49,263 bases of DNA, from NCBI RefSeq assembly GCF_003011895.2, contig NZ_PXWF02000222.1:1-49263 (forward strand), written 5' to 3'. Below the pieces are notes generated by a model. That model did not search any database and was not told the origin of the DNA. It was given only the letters and a program-made list of their open reading frames with translations. A program made the position numbers and the translations under genes. Of the stretch, positions 34,930 through 43,813 are shown piece by piece (the first letter of the stretch is position 1; every line of letters begins with the position of its first letter). Source of the stretch: Massilia glaciei (GTDB lineage: Bacteria > Pseudomonadota > Gammaproteobacteria > Burkholderiales > Burkholderiaceae_D).

Positions 34930-36084
34930 TTATCGCGCAACGGCGATGTCGTTTTTCGCGGCCCAGGCCGTCATATCCTGCTTGCGGATCGCCGCCGCCA
35001 TCAGGTCGGGGAATTTGTCGGGCGTGCAGGCGAAGCACGGAATGCCGAGGCTGGCGAAATGGGCCGCGTGCGAATGGTCGTAGCTTGGCGCGCCGTGGTC
35101 GTCGAGGGCGAGCAGGGCGATCATCTGCATGCCGCTGTCGACCATGCTGCGCGCGCGCGCCAGCATCTGCGCCGCGTTGCCGCCCTCGTACAAATCGCTG
35201 ATCAGCACAAAAATCGTCTCCTGCGGGCGCTTGACGAGGCCCTGGCAATACGCCAGCGCCTGGTCGATGTCGGTGCCGCCGCCCAGTTGCGTGCCGAACA
35301 GCACGTCGACCGGATCGGCCAGCAGCGGGGTCAGGTCGACCACGACCGTGTCGAACACGACCACCTGGGTCGACACCGCCTTGATGCTCGCGAGCACCGC
35401 CGCGAACACGCTCGCGTAGACCACCGATGGCGCCATCGAGCCGCTCTGGTCGACGCACAGGATGATGTCGCGCAGGCTTTGGGTCTTGCGCGCGAAGCCG
35501 ATGCGGGTGTCGGGAATGATGGTCTGGTAGTCGGCCTGGTAGTGGCGCAGGTTGGCGCGGATCGTGCGCAGCCAGTCGATCTCGTTGTGGCGCGGGCGCA
35601 TGTTGCGCGCCGCCCGGTTCAGGCTGCCGGCGACGGCCTGGCGCAAGGGGTTGGCCAGCTTGCGTTCGAGCTCGGCGACCACCGTGCGCACCACCTGGCG
35701 CGCCGTGTCCTTGGTCTTGCTCGGCATCAGGCGGTTGAGCGAGAGCAGGGTCGCCACGAGATGCACGTCGGGCTGCACGCTGCGCAGCATCTCGGGTTCG
35801 AGCAGCATCTGTTGCAGCCCGAGCCGCTCCATCGCGTCTTTCTGCATGACCTGCACCACGCTCGACGGGAAGTATTCGCGGATGTCGCCCAGCCAGCGCG
35901 CCACCGACGGCGCCGAGCCCTGCAGTCCGCCCTTGCGCTCCTGCTTGTCGTACAGCGCGCCGAGGGTGCGCTCGAGCGGCGCGTCGCCGGTCGGCAGCGC
36001 GAGATTGTCGGCGTCGCTGCCGAGCATCAGGCGCCAGCGCCGCTCGAGCGCGGCCTGGTCGATTTTTTGCGGCGCGGTGCTCAT
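34930..36084 (-). CDS. vWA (CoxE-like) domain protein
   Basis: The 384-residue protein has an N-terminal helical region and a von Willebrand A domain from about residue 205, with the metal-binding MIDAS motif DQSGSM (212-217), then GTQLGGGTDIDQAL and the LISDLYEGG strand. vWA proteins of this kind work with MoxR AAA ATPases as cofactor-insertion or complex-remodelling pairs. The ATG at 36084 overlaps the DUF5682 stop (ATGA). Confidence 0.87.
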   Translation of the reverse strand: MSTAPQKIDQAALERRWRLMLGSDADNLALPTGDAPLERTLGALYDKQERKGGLQGSAPSVARWLGDIREYFPSSVVQVMQKDAMERLGLQQMLLEPEMLRSVQPDVHLVATLLSLNRLMPSKTKDTARQVVRTVVAELERKLANPLRQAVAGSLNRAARNMRPRHNEIDWLRTIRANLRHYQADYQTIIPDTRIGFARKTQSLRDIILCVDQSGSMAPSVVYASVFAAVLASIKAVSTQVVVFDTVVVDLTPLLADPVDVLFGTQLGGGTDIDQALAYCQGLVKRPQETIFVLISDLYEGGNAAQMLARARSMVDSGMQMIALLALDDHGAPSYDHSHAAHFASLGIPCFACTPDKFPDLMAAAIRKQDMTAWAAKNDIAVAR

Positions 36085-38387
36085 GCCGGTTCCTCGCGCG
36101 TGGTGGTGGTGGGGCCGAGCAGGCGCGCCAGGATCGGCAGCACCAGTGCCGCGCGGCGCGCATCGATCTCGCTCTCGGTGCCGGACGCGGCCAGCAGCAC
36201 GCCGCCGCTCGAGACGCGCTGCGCCAGTTGGCGCCGCTCGGCCGCCTCGAACGTGGCAAAGGTGCGCCGCAGCAGCGGCAGCAGTTCGGTGAAGGCGGCC
36301 TCGGGCAGGCCGGCGACCCAGCTGTTGAGGATGTGCCACAGGGCGTTGTTCATCACGAGCAGCAAGCCGCTGCCCTGCAGAAAGCCCTCGAGCCATTCGG
36401 CCGTGGCGAGCGGGTTGATCGGGTTGCTGCAGGCCAGCGACAGCGCCTGCGCGGTCTGCACGACGCTCCAGTGTTCCTGATCGAGCAAAATGCGCACGGC
36501 GCGCCCGGCGATCAGGGCGTGCACCTGCACCCGCACGCATTGCGCCAGCGCGGCGAGCCAGTCGGCCTTGTGCCGCTCCCGTTGCAGCAGGGCGATGGCG
36601 CGGTCGGCCTGGATCATTTGCGCCAGCAACACGTGCGCGGCGTCCTCGTTGATGCCGCGCGCGGCCACCGGCAGCGCCAGGCAGGCGCGCTGCACCAGGC
36701 CGCCGAGCACGAGCGCGACGCTGGTGGTGTCGGTGCCGCGCACATTGCCGTAGCGCAGAACATTGGCCAGCGGCGCGAGCGCGGCCAGCAGCACGCCGGC
36801 GTCCTGGGTGCCCGCGGCCAGCGCCTGCATGCGCGCCATCAGCACCGGCACGGCGGGGCGGGCGTCGGCCAGCAGCATCTGCTCGACCAGGGCGGTCAGC
36901 GCGGGCAGTTGCTGCAATTGCCGGGCCTGGTGGCACAGGTGGGCGTTGCAGGCCACCTCCACCGTGGGGCCCCAGACGTTGGCCTCGATCAGCGCGAGCT
37001 CGAATTCGGGTTTCCACTCGAGCACCCAGAGCTCGTGGAAGCTGCCGGTCTTGCCGCTTGTGGCGCGGGTGCGGCCCCACGCGATGCCGAGCAGCGCGAG
37101 GCGGTGCAGGAAGACGCTTTTTTCGAGGTGTGCCGGCTGGCGCAGGTCGAGGTCGAGCTCGGTGTGGTCGGCGCGCGGGGCCAGCCGGTAGCGCTTTTGC
37201 AGTTGCCTCACGTCTTGCGGCAGCGGCAGGGTGGGGGTGTCGGCCGGCACGCCGCCGAGCCGGTCGTTGACCAGCAGCTCGCGTTCGATCAGCCGCAGCG
37301 GCGCGTCGTTGTCGCCGAACAGCACGCTTTGCAGCGCCTCGAGCAGTTCCTCGAGGCCGGGGCGGGAACGCTCGCGCATGCTCGCCAGCGTGTCCGACAG
37401 GCGCAGCGCTTCGATCACATGGGCCGAGGACGCGTCGAGCCCGTGCTTGCGCAACAGGCGCACGGCGTCGGTGAGCCAGTACAGGGACGCCTTGTGCGGC
37501 GTGTTCCACAGGTGGTGGTACCAGCCGGGCGCCTGCACCCCGGCCCCGTAGCCGCTGCTGAAACTTAGGCGCCCGTAGCTCCACGGGGTCCAGGTCGCGG
37601 CGACCTTGGCCTTGGGCAGGTCGCTGAGCAAATCCTTGTCGTGCTTGGCCGTGGGCATGGTCCGCAGCGCCGGCACGTGCCAGGCGCCGCACACCACGGC
37701 GATGTTCTGGTGGCCCTGCTTGAGGGCCAGGCGGATCATCTGGCGCATGTGCGCCTCGCGCCGGGCTTCGCGCGGCGACAGCGTCCGCGCCAGTTGGTCG
37801 CGCGCCATCGTCATCATCTCTTCGATCGCGGCGAACAGTTCGAGGCTGTCGTGGCGCTGCTCGACCAGGTGGTCCCACCAGGTTTCGGTGTCGGCGAAGC
37901 CGGCCGCCCGCGCCAGTCCGGCGAGCACGTCTTCGCGCTCGCGCTCGGGTTCGCGGGCCACTTGGTCGGAGGCTTGGTCCGCGTCGTCGGCGCCCGCCGC
38001 CTCGTCGTCGGACCTGGCCACGGGCGCGGCGTCCGTGTCGTCCGCTGCCTCGGCCGGCAGGGTCATGCCCTGCGCCAGCGTGTGCGCGAGCGGCAAGTCG
38101 ATGAAGCGGGTCGGCACGCCGCGCGCCTGGCCGAACCGGATCGCCTGCCATTCGGGCGAGAATTCGGCGAACGGGTAGTACACCGCGTGCTGCGGCATGG
38201 CCGGCGCGTAGACCAGCAGCGCCACCGGCGGGCGCATGTCGTCGCGCCCGGCCAGCGGCAACAGCTCGTCGGCCTCGGGCGGGCCTTCGATCAGGACCAG
38301 GTCGGGCTGCAATTGATCGAGGGCCTGCGCCAGGCTGCGCGCGCAACCCGGGCCGTGGTGCCGGATGCCGAATAAATGAACGGCCAT
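36081..38387 (-). CDS. DUF5682 family protein
   Basis: The 768-residue protein begins MAVHLFGIRHHGPGCARS, an N-terminal domain resembling TraB/ChaN-type folds (histidine pair in GIRHHGPG, VLIEGPPEADEL, and VCGAWHVPAL near residue 235), followed by a long helical C-terminal part. Family function is unknown; it always appears near MoxR and vWA genes as far as I know. It is coupled by ATGA to the vWA gene and is 21 bases from the MoxR gene. Confidence 0.82.
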   Translation of the reverse strand: MAVHLFGIRHHGPGCARSLAQALDQLQPDLVLIEGPPEADELLPLAGRDDMRPPVALLVYAPAMPQHAVYYPFAEFSPEWQAIRFGQARGVPTRFIDLPLAHTLAQGMTLPAEAADDTDAAPVARSDDEAAGADDADQASDQVAREPEREREDVLAGLARAAGFADTETWWDHLVEQRHDSLELFAAIEEMMTMARDQLARTLSPREARREAHMRQMIRLALKQGHQNIAVVCGAWHVPALRTMPTAKHDKDLLSDLPKAKVAATWTPWSYGRLSFSSGYGAGVQAPGWYHHLWNTPHKASLYWLTDAVRLLRKHGLDASSAHVIEALRLSDTLASMRERSRPGLEELLEALQSVLFGDNDAPLRLIERELLVNDRLGGVPADTPTLPLPQDVRQLQKRYRLAPRADHTELDLDLRQPAHLEKSVFLHRLALLGIAWGRTRATSGKTGSFHELWVLEWKPEFELALIEANVWGPTVEVACNAHLCHQARQLQQLPALTALVEQMLLADARPAVPVLMARMQALAAGTQDAGVLLAALAPLANVLRYGNVRGTDTTSVALVLGGLVQRACLALPVAARGINEDAAHVLLAQMIQADRAIALLQRERHKADWLAALAQCVRVQVHALIAGRAVRILLDQEHWSVVQTAQALSLACSNPINPLATAEWLEGFLQGSGLLLVMNNALWHILNSWVAGLPEAAFTELLPLLRRTFATFEAAERRQLAQRVSSGGVLLAASGTESEIDARRAALVLPILARLLGPTTTTREEPA

Positions 38388-38408
38388 GTCAGGAACGGCG
38401 GCGCGCCA

Positions 38409-39503
38409 TCAGAGCACCTCGCGGCAGGCGCGGTACAGGTCTTTCCAGCCTTCGCGCTCCTTGACCACGGTCTCGAGGTATTCGAGCATGATCAGGCGGT
38501 CCTGCACCGGGTCCTTGACGATCGCGCCGACCATGCTCGAGGCCATGTCGCCGCCGCGCAGGGTGCCGTCGCCGAAATGGGCCGCTAGCGACATGCCGTT
38601 GGTGACGACCGAGATCGCCTCGGCCGTGCTCATGCTCGCCGAGGGCGACTTGAGCTTGATCTTGCCGTCGTCGGTCTGGCCCGCGCGCAGCTCGCGGAAG
38701 ATGGTGACGATGCGGCGGATCTCCTGCAACGCCGGCTTTTCGATCGGCAGTTCGAGCGCGCGCCCCAGGCTGGCCACGCGCGACTCGACGATGCTGACCT
38801 CCTCGTCGGCGTTGTCGGGCAGCGGCAGCACCACCGTGTTGAAGCGGCGCTTGAGCGCGCTCGACAACTCGTTGACGCCGCGGTCGCGGTCGTTGGCGGT
38901 GGCGATCACATTGAAGCCCTTGGCCGCCTGCACGTATTCGTCGAGCTCGGGGATCGGCAGCAATTTCTCCGACAGCAGGCTGATGAAGCTGTCCTGCACC
39001 TCGGCCGGGATGCGCGTCAGTTCCTCGATGCGCGCCAGTTTGCCGGTGCGCATGGCGCGCATCACGGGACTGGGCACCACGGCCGCCATGCTCGGGCCCT
39101 TGGCCAGCAGTTGCGCGTAGTTCCAGCCGTAGCGGATGGTTTCTTCGGCGGTGCCGGCGGTGCCTTGCACCACCAGCGTCGAGTTGCCGCTGATGGCCGC
39201 GGCCAGGTGCTCCGACACCCACGACTTGGCGGTGCCCGGCACGCCGAGCAGCAGCAGGGCGCGGTCGGTCGCCAGGGTCGCCACGGCGATCTCGATGATG
39301 CGGCGCTTGCCGATGTATTTGGGGCTGATGAGCACGCCATTGTCGAGCGTGCCGCCGAGCAGGTAGGTCGCCACGGCCCACGGCGACAGTTCCCAGTTCG
39401 GGGGGCGCTGGCGCTGGTCCATTTCCTTGAGCGCGCTGAGCTCGTGGGCGTACTCTTGCTCGGCGTGCTGCCGCATCACGTTGTTGATGGGTGTTGTGGT
39501 CAT
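38409..39503 (-). CDS. MoxR-type AAA+ ATPase
   Basis: The 364-residue ATPase has Walker A GVPGTAKS (87-94), a pre-sensor loop TAGTAEETIRYGWNY, a Walker B-like ARIEELTR in which the usual DE pair is EE, and the sensor segment NVIATANDRDRGVNELSSALKRRF. It is the energy source of the module and should act on the vWA protein. Its start overlaps the DUF5691 stop by 4 bases (ATGA). Confidence 0.9.
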   Translation of the reverse strand: MTTTPINNVMRQHAEQEYAHELSALKEMDQRQRPPNWELSPWAVATYLLGGTLDNGVLISPKYIGKRRIIEIAVATLATDRALLLLGVPGTAKSWVSEHLAAAISGNSTLVVQGTAGTAEETIRYGWNYAQLLAKGPSMAAVVPSPVMRAMRTGKLARIEELTRIPAEVQDSFISLLSEKLLPIPELDEYVQAAKGFNVIATANDRDRGVNELSSALKRRFNTVVLPLPDNADEEVSIVESRVASLGRALELPIEKPALQEIRRIVTIFRELRAGQTDDGKIKLKSPSASMSTAEAISVVTNGMSLAAHFGDGTLRGGDMASSMVGAIVKDPVQDRLIMLEYLETVVKEREGWKDLYRACREVL

Positions 39504-41059
39504 GCGTCGTTCTCCAAAAAACTGCCTTGCATCGTGTGGCGGAAGTGCATCGTTTCCTTGAATTCGTCGAGCGCGGGGCGCCAGTGCGGCCAGTGTTCCC
39601 AACCGTCGGCGGGCCAGTTGTCGTCGAGATAGGCGCAATCGCCGGCGTCCAGCGCCAGCCGCAACACGCTGAAGAATCCGCGCGCGCTGTACTGGGAGGC
39701 GCCGTCGTGGAGCATCTGGCGTTGCGCCTGGGTCAGGGCGAGGCGCGACAGCGCGGGCGACAGCGCACGCGCCTGGCGCACCGCGCTATGCTCGATGAGG
39801 TGGGTGATTTGCCGGTATCCCTCGCGGCCCTGGCGCGCGTCACTCAACCAGCGTTGCAGAACGCTTTCCTGAAGGGCGGGGGGCAGCAGTTCGATGTCTG
39901 GCAGCAGCGAGGCCACCAGATCGACCCCGCCCGCGCCGCCGGCGCCGATCAGGGCGAGGAACCAGTCGAACGCGGCCTCGCCGGGGGTGTTGCGCAAGGC
40001 CCGTCCCGCCGCACGGGCGAGCCCGGTCAGCAGCGCGAAGTTGAATTCGTGGGCCGAGAACAGGGCGATGACCCGCGCCGGCGGAAGGTCCCAGGCGCCG
40101 CTCCAATGCGCCGGCGGCACGCAGCTGACCATGTCGAGCAGCAGGCCGGCCTTTTCACCGAGTCCATGGTGGGTCTGCAGGCCGATGCCGTCGCGCTTCA
40201 TCTGCTTGGTGCACACGTCGGGCAATCGCACCTCCAGTTTGCCGGCGGCGCGCCCGAACGTGAACAGCGCCTCGAGGCGCGCCGCGCAGCGCGCGCCCAG
40301 TTGGGCGCCGGGCAGGCCCGCGAGCAGGTTCTGCGCGATGGCGCGCACCTCTTTGCGCTTGTCGTCGAGCGCGCGTTCAAGGAAGGCTTCGTCGGCCAGG
40401 GTCAGCGCGGTGGCGAGGCAGGGCAGCAGGGTGACGCGGTGTTCGGGCGGCTCGTTGGCCCATTCGCCCTCGAGCGCGGCCAGCGCGGCGGCCGGGTCGG
40501 CGCGCCGCATGGCCTCGAGCGCGAAGCCGCGTTCCTCGATGCTGCCCAGTTGCCATTTGGTGTCGACCGATTCGCCGGCCACTGCGCTCACGCCGTAACG
40601 TTCGGCCCAGGCCGGGTTTTGCGCGGCCAGCCAGTTTCCGCGTTCGCCGAGCAGCGGCGCGAGCGCGTGCCGCAGCGCCGGTTTCTGCATGCCCATCTCG
40701 AGCAGGGGCACGATGCAGGCGTGCGGCAGCGGCACCCGCGCGGCCCGCGCCAGTGCCAGCCATTGGTCGAGCAATTCCGGGTGGATCCCACGCAGGATAA
40801 GTTGCAGCACGCGTTCGGCGGCGCGCGGGCATCGCGCGGGGTCGGCCGGGGCCGCCCCGGCCGCCCGCGCCAGCGCGGGCGGGGTGAAGCCGGCGCGCTG
40901 CCACAGGTCGTTCGCGGCCAGCGCCTGCCACAACAGGTGCTCGCCCTTGGCGGCGGCGAGCAAGACGTCGAGTTCTTCGCTCGCGCCCATGCCGGCGCCG
41001 AGCGGGGCGCGCTCGACACCGGCGAGCAAGGCCTTGTGCAATTGGGGGTGGAGGTTCAT
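39500..41059 (-). CDS. DUF5691 family protein
   Basis: The 519-residue protein is helical throughout and HEAT-like in appearance, beginning MNLHPQLHKALLAGVER and ending HTMQGSFLENDA. The family has no known activity. Its start lies at the end of a five-ATG tandem array and has no Shine-Dalgarno, so translation probably depends on reinitiation after the upstream SWIM gene. Confidence 0.82.
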   Translation of the reverse strand: MNLHPQLHKALLAGVERAPLGAGMGASEELDVLLAAAKGEHLLWQALAANDLWQRAGFTPPALARAAGAAPADPARCPRAAERVLQLILRGIHPELLDQWLALARAARVPLPHACIVPLLEMGMQKPALRHALAPLLGERGNWLAAQNPAWAERYGVSAVAGESVDTKWQLGSIEERGFALEAMRRADPAAALAALEGEWANEPPEHRVTLLPCLATALTLADEAFLERALDDKRKEVRAIAQNLLAGLPGAQLGARCAARLEALFTFGRAAGKLEVRLPDVCTKQMKRDGIGLQTHHGLGEKAGLLLDMVSCVPPAHWSGAWDLPPARVIALFSAHEFNFALLTGLARAAGRALRNTPGEAAFDWFLALIGAGGAGGVDLVASLLPDIELLPPALQESVLQRWLSDARQGREGYRQITHLIEHSAVRQARALSPALSRLALTQAQRQMLHDGASQYSARGFFSVLRLALDAGDCAYLDDNWPADGWEHWPHWRPALDEFKETMHFRHTMQGSFLENDA

Positions 41060-41115
41060 GGGTGCAGGCTCATGGGTTCGGGCTCATGGGTGCGCGCTCA
41101 TGGGTGCGCGCTCAT
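41057..41115 (-). repeat. 14-bp tandem repeat with a relay of ATGA overlaps
   Basis: On the minus strand ATGs lie at 41115, 41101, 41087, 41073 and 41059, each 14 bases apart. The first four open six-codon frames (such as ATG AGC GCG CAC CCA TGA) whose TGA overlaps the next ATG as ATGA; the fifth starts the DUF5691 gene, MNLHP.... The first ATG overlaps the stop of the SWIM gene. Confidence 0.92.
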
Positions 41116-42488
41116 TGCGGGTTCTCGCCATCGAAGCCGTGCAGCCGCGCGCCGACCGTGATCGCAAGCGGGAGCAGGGCGTAGCCGTTCCACAGGCCGA
41201 ACACGGTCGCCGCGGCGCCGCCGGCCAGCGCGTGCAACTGCCAGCCGTGGCGGAAGCGGCCCTCGAGCGGCAGCGCGGTTCCGTCGGCGGCGCGCAGCAG
41301 CCAATGCGGCGACGGCCCGCCCGCGTAGTGCGGCGCGACCTGGTCGAGCAGCATCGGCTGCAGTTCAAGGAAGGGGTTGCGGGCCAGCGCCTGCGCATAG
41401 TCGCCCAGCAGGGCCGCCGGGGCGGCGGCGCCCGCGTCGCCCGCCTCGCCCGGCGCCGCTTCGCACAGGGCCATGTCGGCGCCGAAGGCGGCCCGCAACG
41501 GATTGGCGCCGGGATAAAAGTGCAGCCTCCCCTGGTGGCAGGTGCCCGGGATCAGGGGCGGCGGCAGCGCCTGCGCGCCGGCCGAAAACTGCAGCAGCAT
41601 GGCCCAGCGCCCGCTTTGTCGACCACGCAGGTAGCAGGCGCGCCGGCCGATGCGTTCGTCCTCCTGGGTGTGGTTGCCGCACACGCGCCACAGGTCGGCC
41701 ACGCCCGGCTCGGCCAGCGCCTCGTCGACACCCGAGACCCAGCCCAGCGCGCCCCGGACGTCGTCCTGCAAACCGCGGGGCAGGCTGGCGATGCGGCGGT
41801 AGCCGCGCACCAGCAGCGCCAGTTGCGCCAGTTCGCGCGCGAGCGGGATTTCCCAGCCGGGCTGGCTCGAGCCGTAGACGAGCATGCCGGCGCGCCGGAT
41901 GCGCGCCGCCAGTCCGCCCGCCTGCGCGTCGACCATGCGCGCGGCCATCGCCTCCCAATCGCCGGCCGGACGCGCGCGCAGGCCGGCCAGGCCCTCGCGC
42001 GCGAGGTCGGCCAGCCAGGTCTCGAGCAGGTCGCAGCCGGCGCCGACATTGGCCTCGCGCTTGTCCTGGCGTTTTTGCTGGCTGTGCGCCTTGGCCTCGA
42101 TCTCTTCGGGCGTTTGGGCCAGCTCGGCTTCGGCGAGCCTGGCCGCCTTTTTCTCGATTTTTTGTTCGCGGCTTTGGAGCCAGTCGGTCACCCACGCGGG
42201 CGCCGCCGTGTCGCTGAACGCGGCGCGCTGCTTCTCGTAGAGCAGGTAGAGCCCGAGGCCGTGCTTACAGGGGAATTTGCGGCTCGGGCAGCTGCACTTG
42301 AAGGCGGGGCCGGCCAGATCGATCTGGGCCTTGTACGGCTCCTTGCCGCTGCCCTGGCACAAGCCCCACAGGGCCTGTTCGTGGCCGCCGAGTCCGGACC
42401 AGTGCGAGGGGCTCGATTGGGCGTTGCCGGCCTTTGCGGAGGCCGGATCGGGCGCGAGTGCGAGAATTTGTTCTGCCGTCAGTGTCAT
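41112..42488 (-). CDS. SWIM zinc-finger protein
   Basis: The 458-residue protein has a SWIM motif CxC-x6-CxH (C65, C67, C74, H76; FKCSCPSRKFPCKH), a metal-binding fold used in DNA or protein contacts. A charged helical stretch follows (REQKIEKKAARLAEAELAQ, about 125-150) and a C-terminal domain without known homology. It is the first gene of the MoxR-vWA module. Confidence 0.87.
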   Translation of the reverse strand: MTLTAEQILALAPDPASAKAGNAQSSPSHWSGLGGHEQALWGLCQGSGKEPYKAQIDLAGPAFKCSCPSRKFPCKHGLGLYLLYEKQRAAFSDTAAPAWVTDWLQSREQKIEKKAARLAEAELAQTPEEIEAKAHSQQKRQDKREANVGAGCDLLETWLADLAREGLAGLRARPAGDWEAMAARMVDAQAGGLAARIRRAGMLVYGSSQPGWEIPLARELAQLALLVRGYRRIASLPRGLQDDVRGALGWVSGVDEALAEPGVADLWRVCGNHTQEDERIGRRACYLRGRQSGRWAMLLQFSAGAQALPPPLIPGTCHQGRLHFYPGANPLRAAFGADMALCEAAPGEAGDAGAAAPAALLGDYAQALARNPFLELQPMLLDQVAPHYAGGPSPHWLLRAADGTALPLEGRFRHGWQLHALAGGAAATVFGLWNGYALLPLAITVGARLHGFDGENPQ

Positions 42489-42548
42489 CGCGTCTCGGGC
42501 GAAATGGGATGACGGATTCTAGCACTACTGCCGGAGAATATTTACCAT

Positions 42549-43688
42549 TTAGCAATCGCCGTCCAGGCCGGCGATTTCGCGCGTCATGTTCTCGAGCGCC
42601 TTGTGCTGGTACAGCCCGGCGAAGTAGGGCGCGCGGTAGAGCGTGCCGGCGCGCGCCATGTCGCAAAAGTGCCGCAGCACGCGCGCGCGGCCGCCGCGGT
42701 AGGCGGCCTCGTCGAGGTGCGCGTATTCGGCCCGCACCGCCCGCGCGTAGGCGTCGTAGACGCCGTCGGCCTGGCCCAGGATCGCCAGGTCGGCGCCCAG
42801 CATCAGGCCCTTCAGGCGGTGCGCGGCGGCGCCGCCGCCGAGGTGCGCGGTGGCCCTTATCAGCGCGGCCGGCCCGTCGGCGTCGGCGGCGTCGAGTTCG
42901 GCGCCAAGCCACAGGGCGGCGCTGCGCTCCTCGTCGGACTGCGCGTCCGGCTGCGCGCCGTCCGGCCCCCGCATGACCGCGTCGTGGAACCAGAACGCCT
43001 TTTTAAGCTCTTGCATGTCGCCCTGCGAGGCGTCGGTGTTGGCGGCCCACACGCCGATCTCGCTCAGGCCGTGCAGCAGGTGGTCGAGGTTGTGGTAGTG
43101 CCGGCCGGGGCCGCCATAGCCCTCGGGGCCGGTCAGGCGCGCGAACCAGTGATCGCTGTTGGCGCCGGCCGGCCACAGGCTCTCCCACTCCTTGCGCAGG
43201 AATTCGCCGATCCACGCCTGGTAGGCGGGCGCGGGCATGAATTTGCGCACCGTCCAGTGCCAGCCCACCGGCCCCTGCAGGGCCCGCACGAAGCTCGAGC
43301 TGACCGAGCCGAGGTCGCGCGGCGGCATCACGAACAGCGTCTTGGCGCCGTGCAGGACGTCGACGTTGGCTTGCTGGATCAGGTTTTCGTAGTCGAAGTC
43401 GGACGTGTTGCGGATGCCGCGGATCAGGTAGTCGATGCCCAGGCGCTTGGCCGCGCGCGCCGTGTAGTCGCCCTTGATGAGCATCACGCTCACATTGGTC
43501 CAGCCCTGCCCGGCCACGCTTTGCTCGACGATCCGCTTGCGCTCGGCGGCCGGGAACTGCGGCTTTTTGGCGGGGTTTTCGGAGATCAGGATGACGACCT
43601 CGTCGGCGAGGGCGCGCGCCTCCTGCACCACCCACATGTGGCCGTTCGTGATCGGATCGAGGGTTCCCGAAAAGGCGATTTTTTTCAT
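42549..43688 (-). CDS. CoaD-like nucleotidyltransferase fused to an HD-type hydrolase
   Basis: The 379-residue protein joins two enzymes. Residues 1-165 match phosphopantetheine adenylyltransferase: SGTLDPITNGH (TNGH at 14-17 is the HxGH-like nucleotidyl site), ENPAKKPQF, LIRGIRNTSDFDYE and VSSSFVR. Residues 170-379 match the predicted metal-dependent HD phosphohydrolases of COG4339: ARLTGPEGYGGPGRHYHNLDHL (H197 and following) and FWFHDAV (H235-D236). A normal CoaD is about 160 residues and stands alone. Start ATG 43688 follows GGAGCCAGCGC. Divergent from a TetR gene with shared operators. Which CoA-like substrate it uses cannot be told. Confidence 0.85.
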   Translation of the reverse strand: MKKIAFSGTLDPITNGHMWVVQEARALADEVVILISENPAKKPQFPAAERKRIVEQSVAGQGWTNVSVMLIKGDYTARAAKRLGIDYLIRGIRNTSDFDYENLIQQANVDVLHGAKTLFVMPPRDLGSVSSSFVRALQGPVGWHWTVRKFMPAPAYQAWIGEFLRKEWESLWPAGANSDHWFARLTGPEGYGGPGRHYHNLDHLLHGLSEIGVWAANTDASQGDMQELKKAFWFHDAVMRGPDGAQPDAQSDEERSAALWLGAELDAADADGPAALIRATAHLGGGAAAHRLKGLMLGADLAILGQADGVYDAYARAVRAEYAHLDEAAYRGGRARVLRHFCDMARAGTLYRAPYFAGLYQHKALENMTREIAGLDGDC

Positions 43689-43714
43689 GCGCTGGCTCCG
43701 TGGCGTTCCGGTTG

Positions 43715-43739
43715 AATATTTGGTTGTATAACCAATATT
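43715..43739 (-). promoter_or_regulatory. Inverted-repeat operator in front of the CoaD-HD gene
   Basis: A near-perfect dyad with core TTGGTT-N4-AACCAA and outer arms AATAT / ATATT. On the minus strand its centre contains TATAC, a possible -10, placing it over the promoter of the CoaD-HD gene. It matches the operator before the TetR gene. Confidence 0.7.
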
Positions 43740-43750
43740 TGCGAGCTTAG

Positions 43751-43799
43751 TGTACAACGCGATGGGCCGCAAGTATAATTTGGTCGTTCAACCAAATTA
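43751..43799 (+). promoter_or_regulatory. Promoter and operator of the TetR gene
   Basis: A -35-like TGTACA (43751-43756) and a consensus -10 TATAAT (43774-43779) are 17 bases apart. A perfect inverted repeat TAATTTGGT-N6-ACCAAATTA covers 43776-43799, overlapping the -10 and start region, so its binding protein should repress here. Confidence 0.8.
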
Positions 43800-43813
43800 T
43801 GAGGGCGAAAGCC

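Noticed and set aside
34930-38346. A minus-strand frame open for more than 1100 codons
   Set aside because: Only its last 384 codons (from 36084) are a gene; the rest runs across DUF5682 in a shifted frame and reads as arginine/alanine-rich noise.
41057-41115. CRISPR or mobile-element origin for the 14-bp repeats
   Set aside because: The units are directly adjacent with no spacers and consist of a copied start codon region, so they are a slippage-type tandem repeat.
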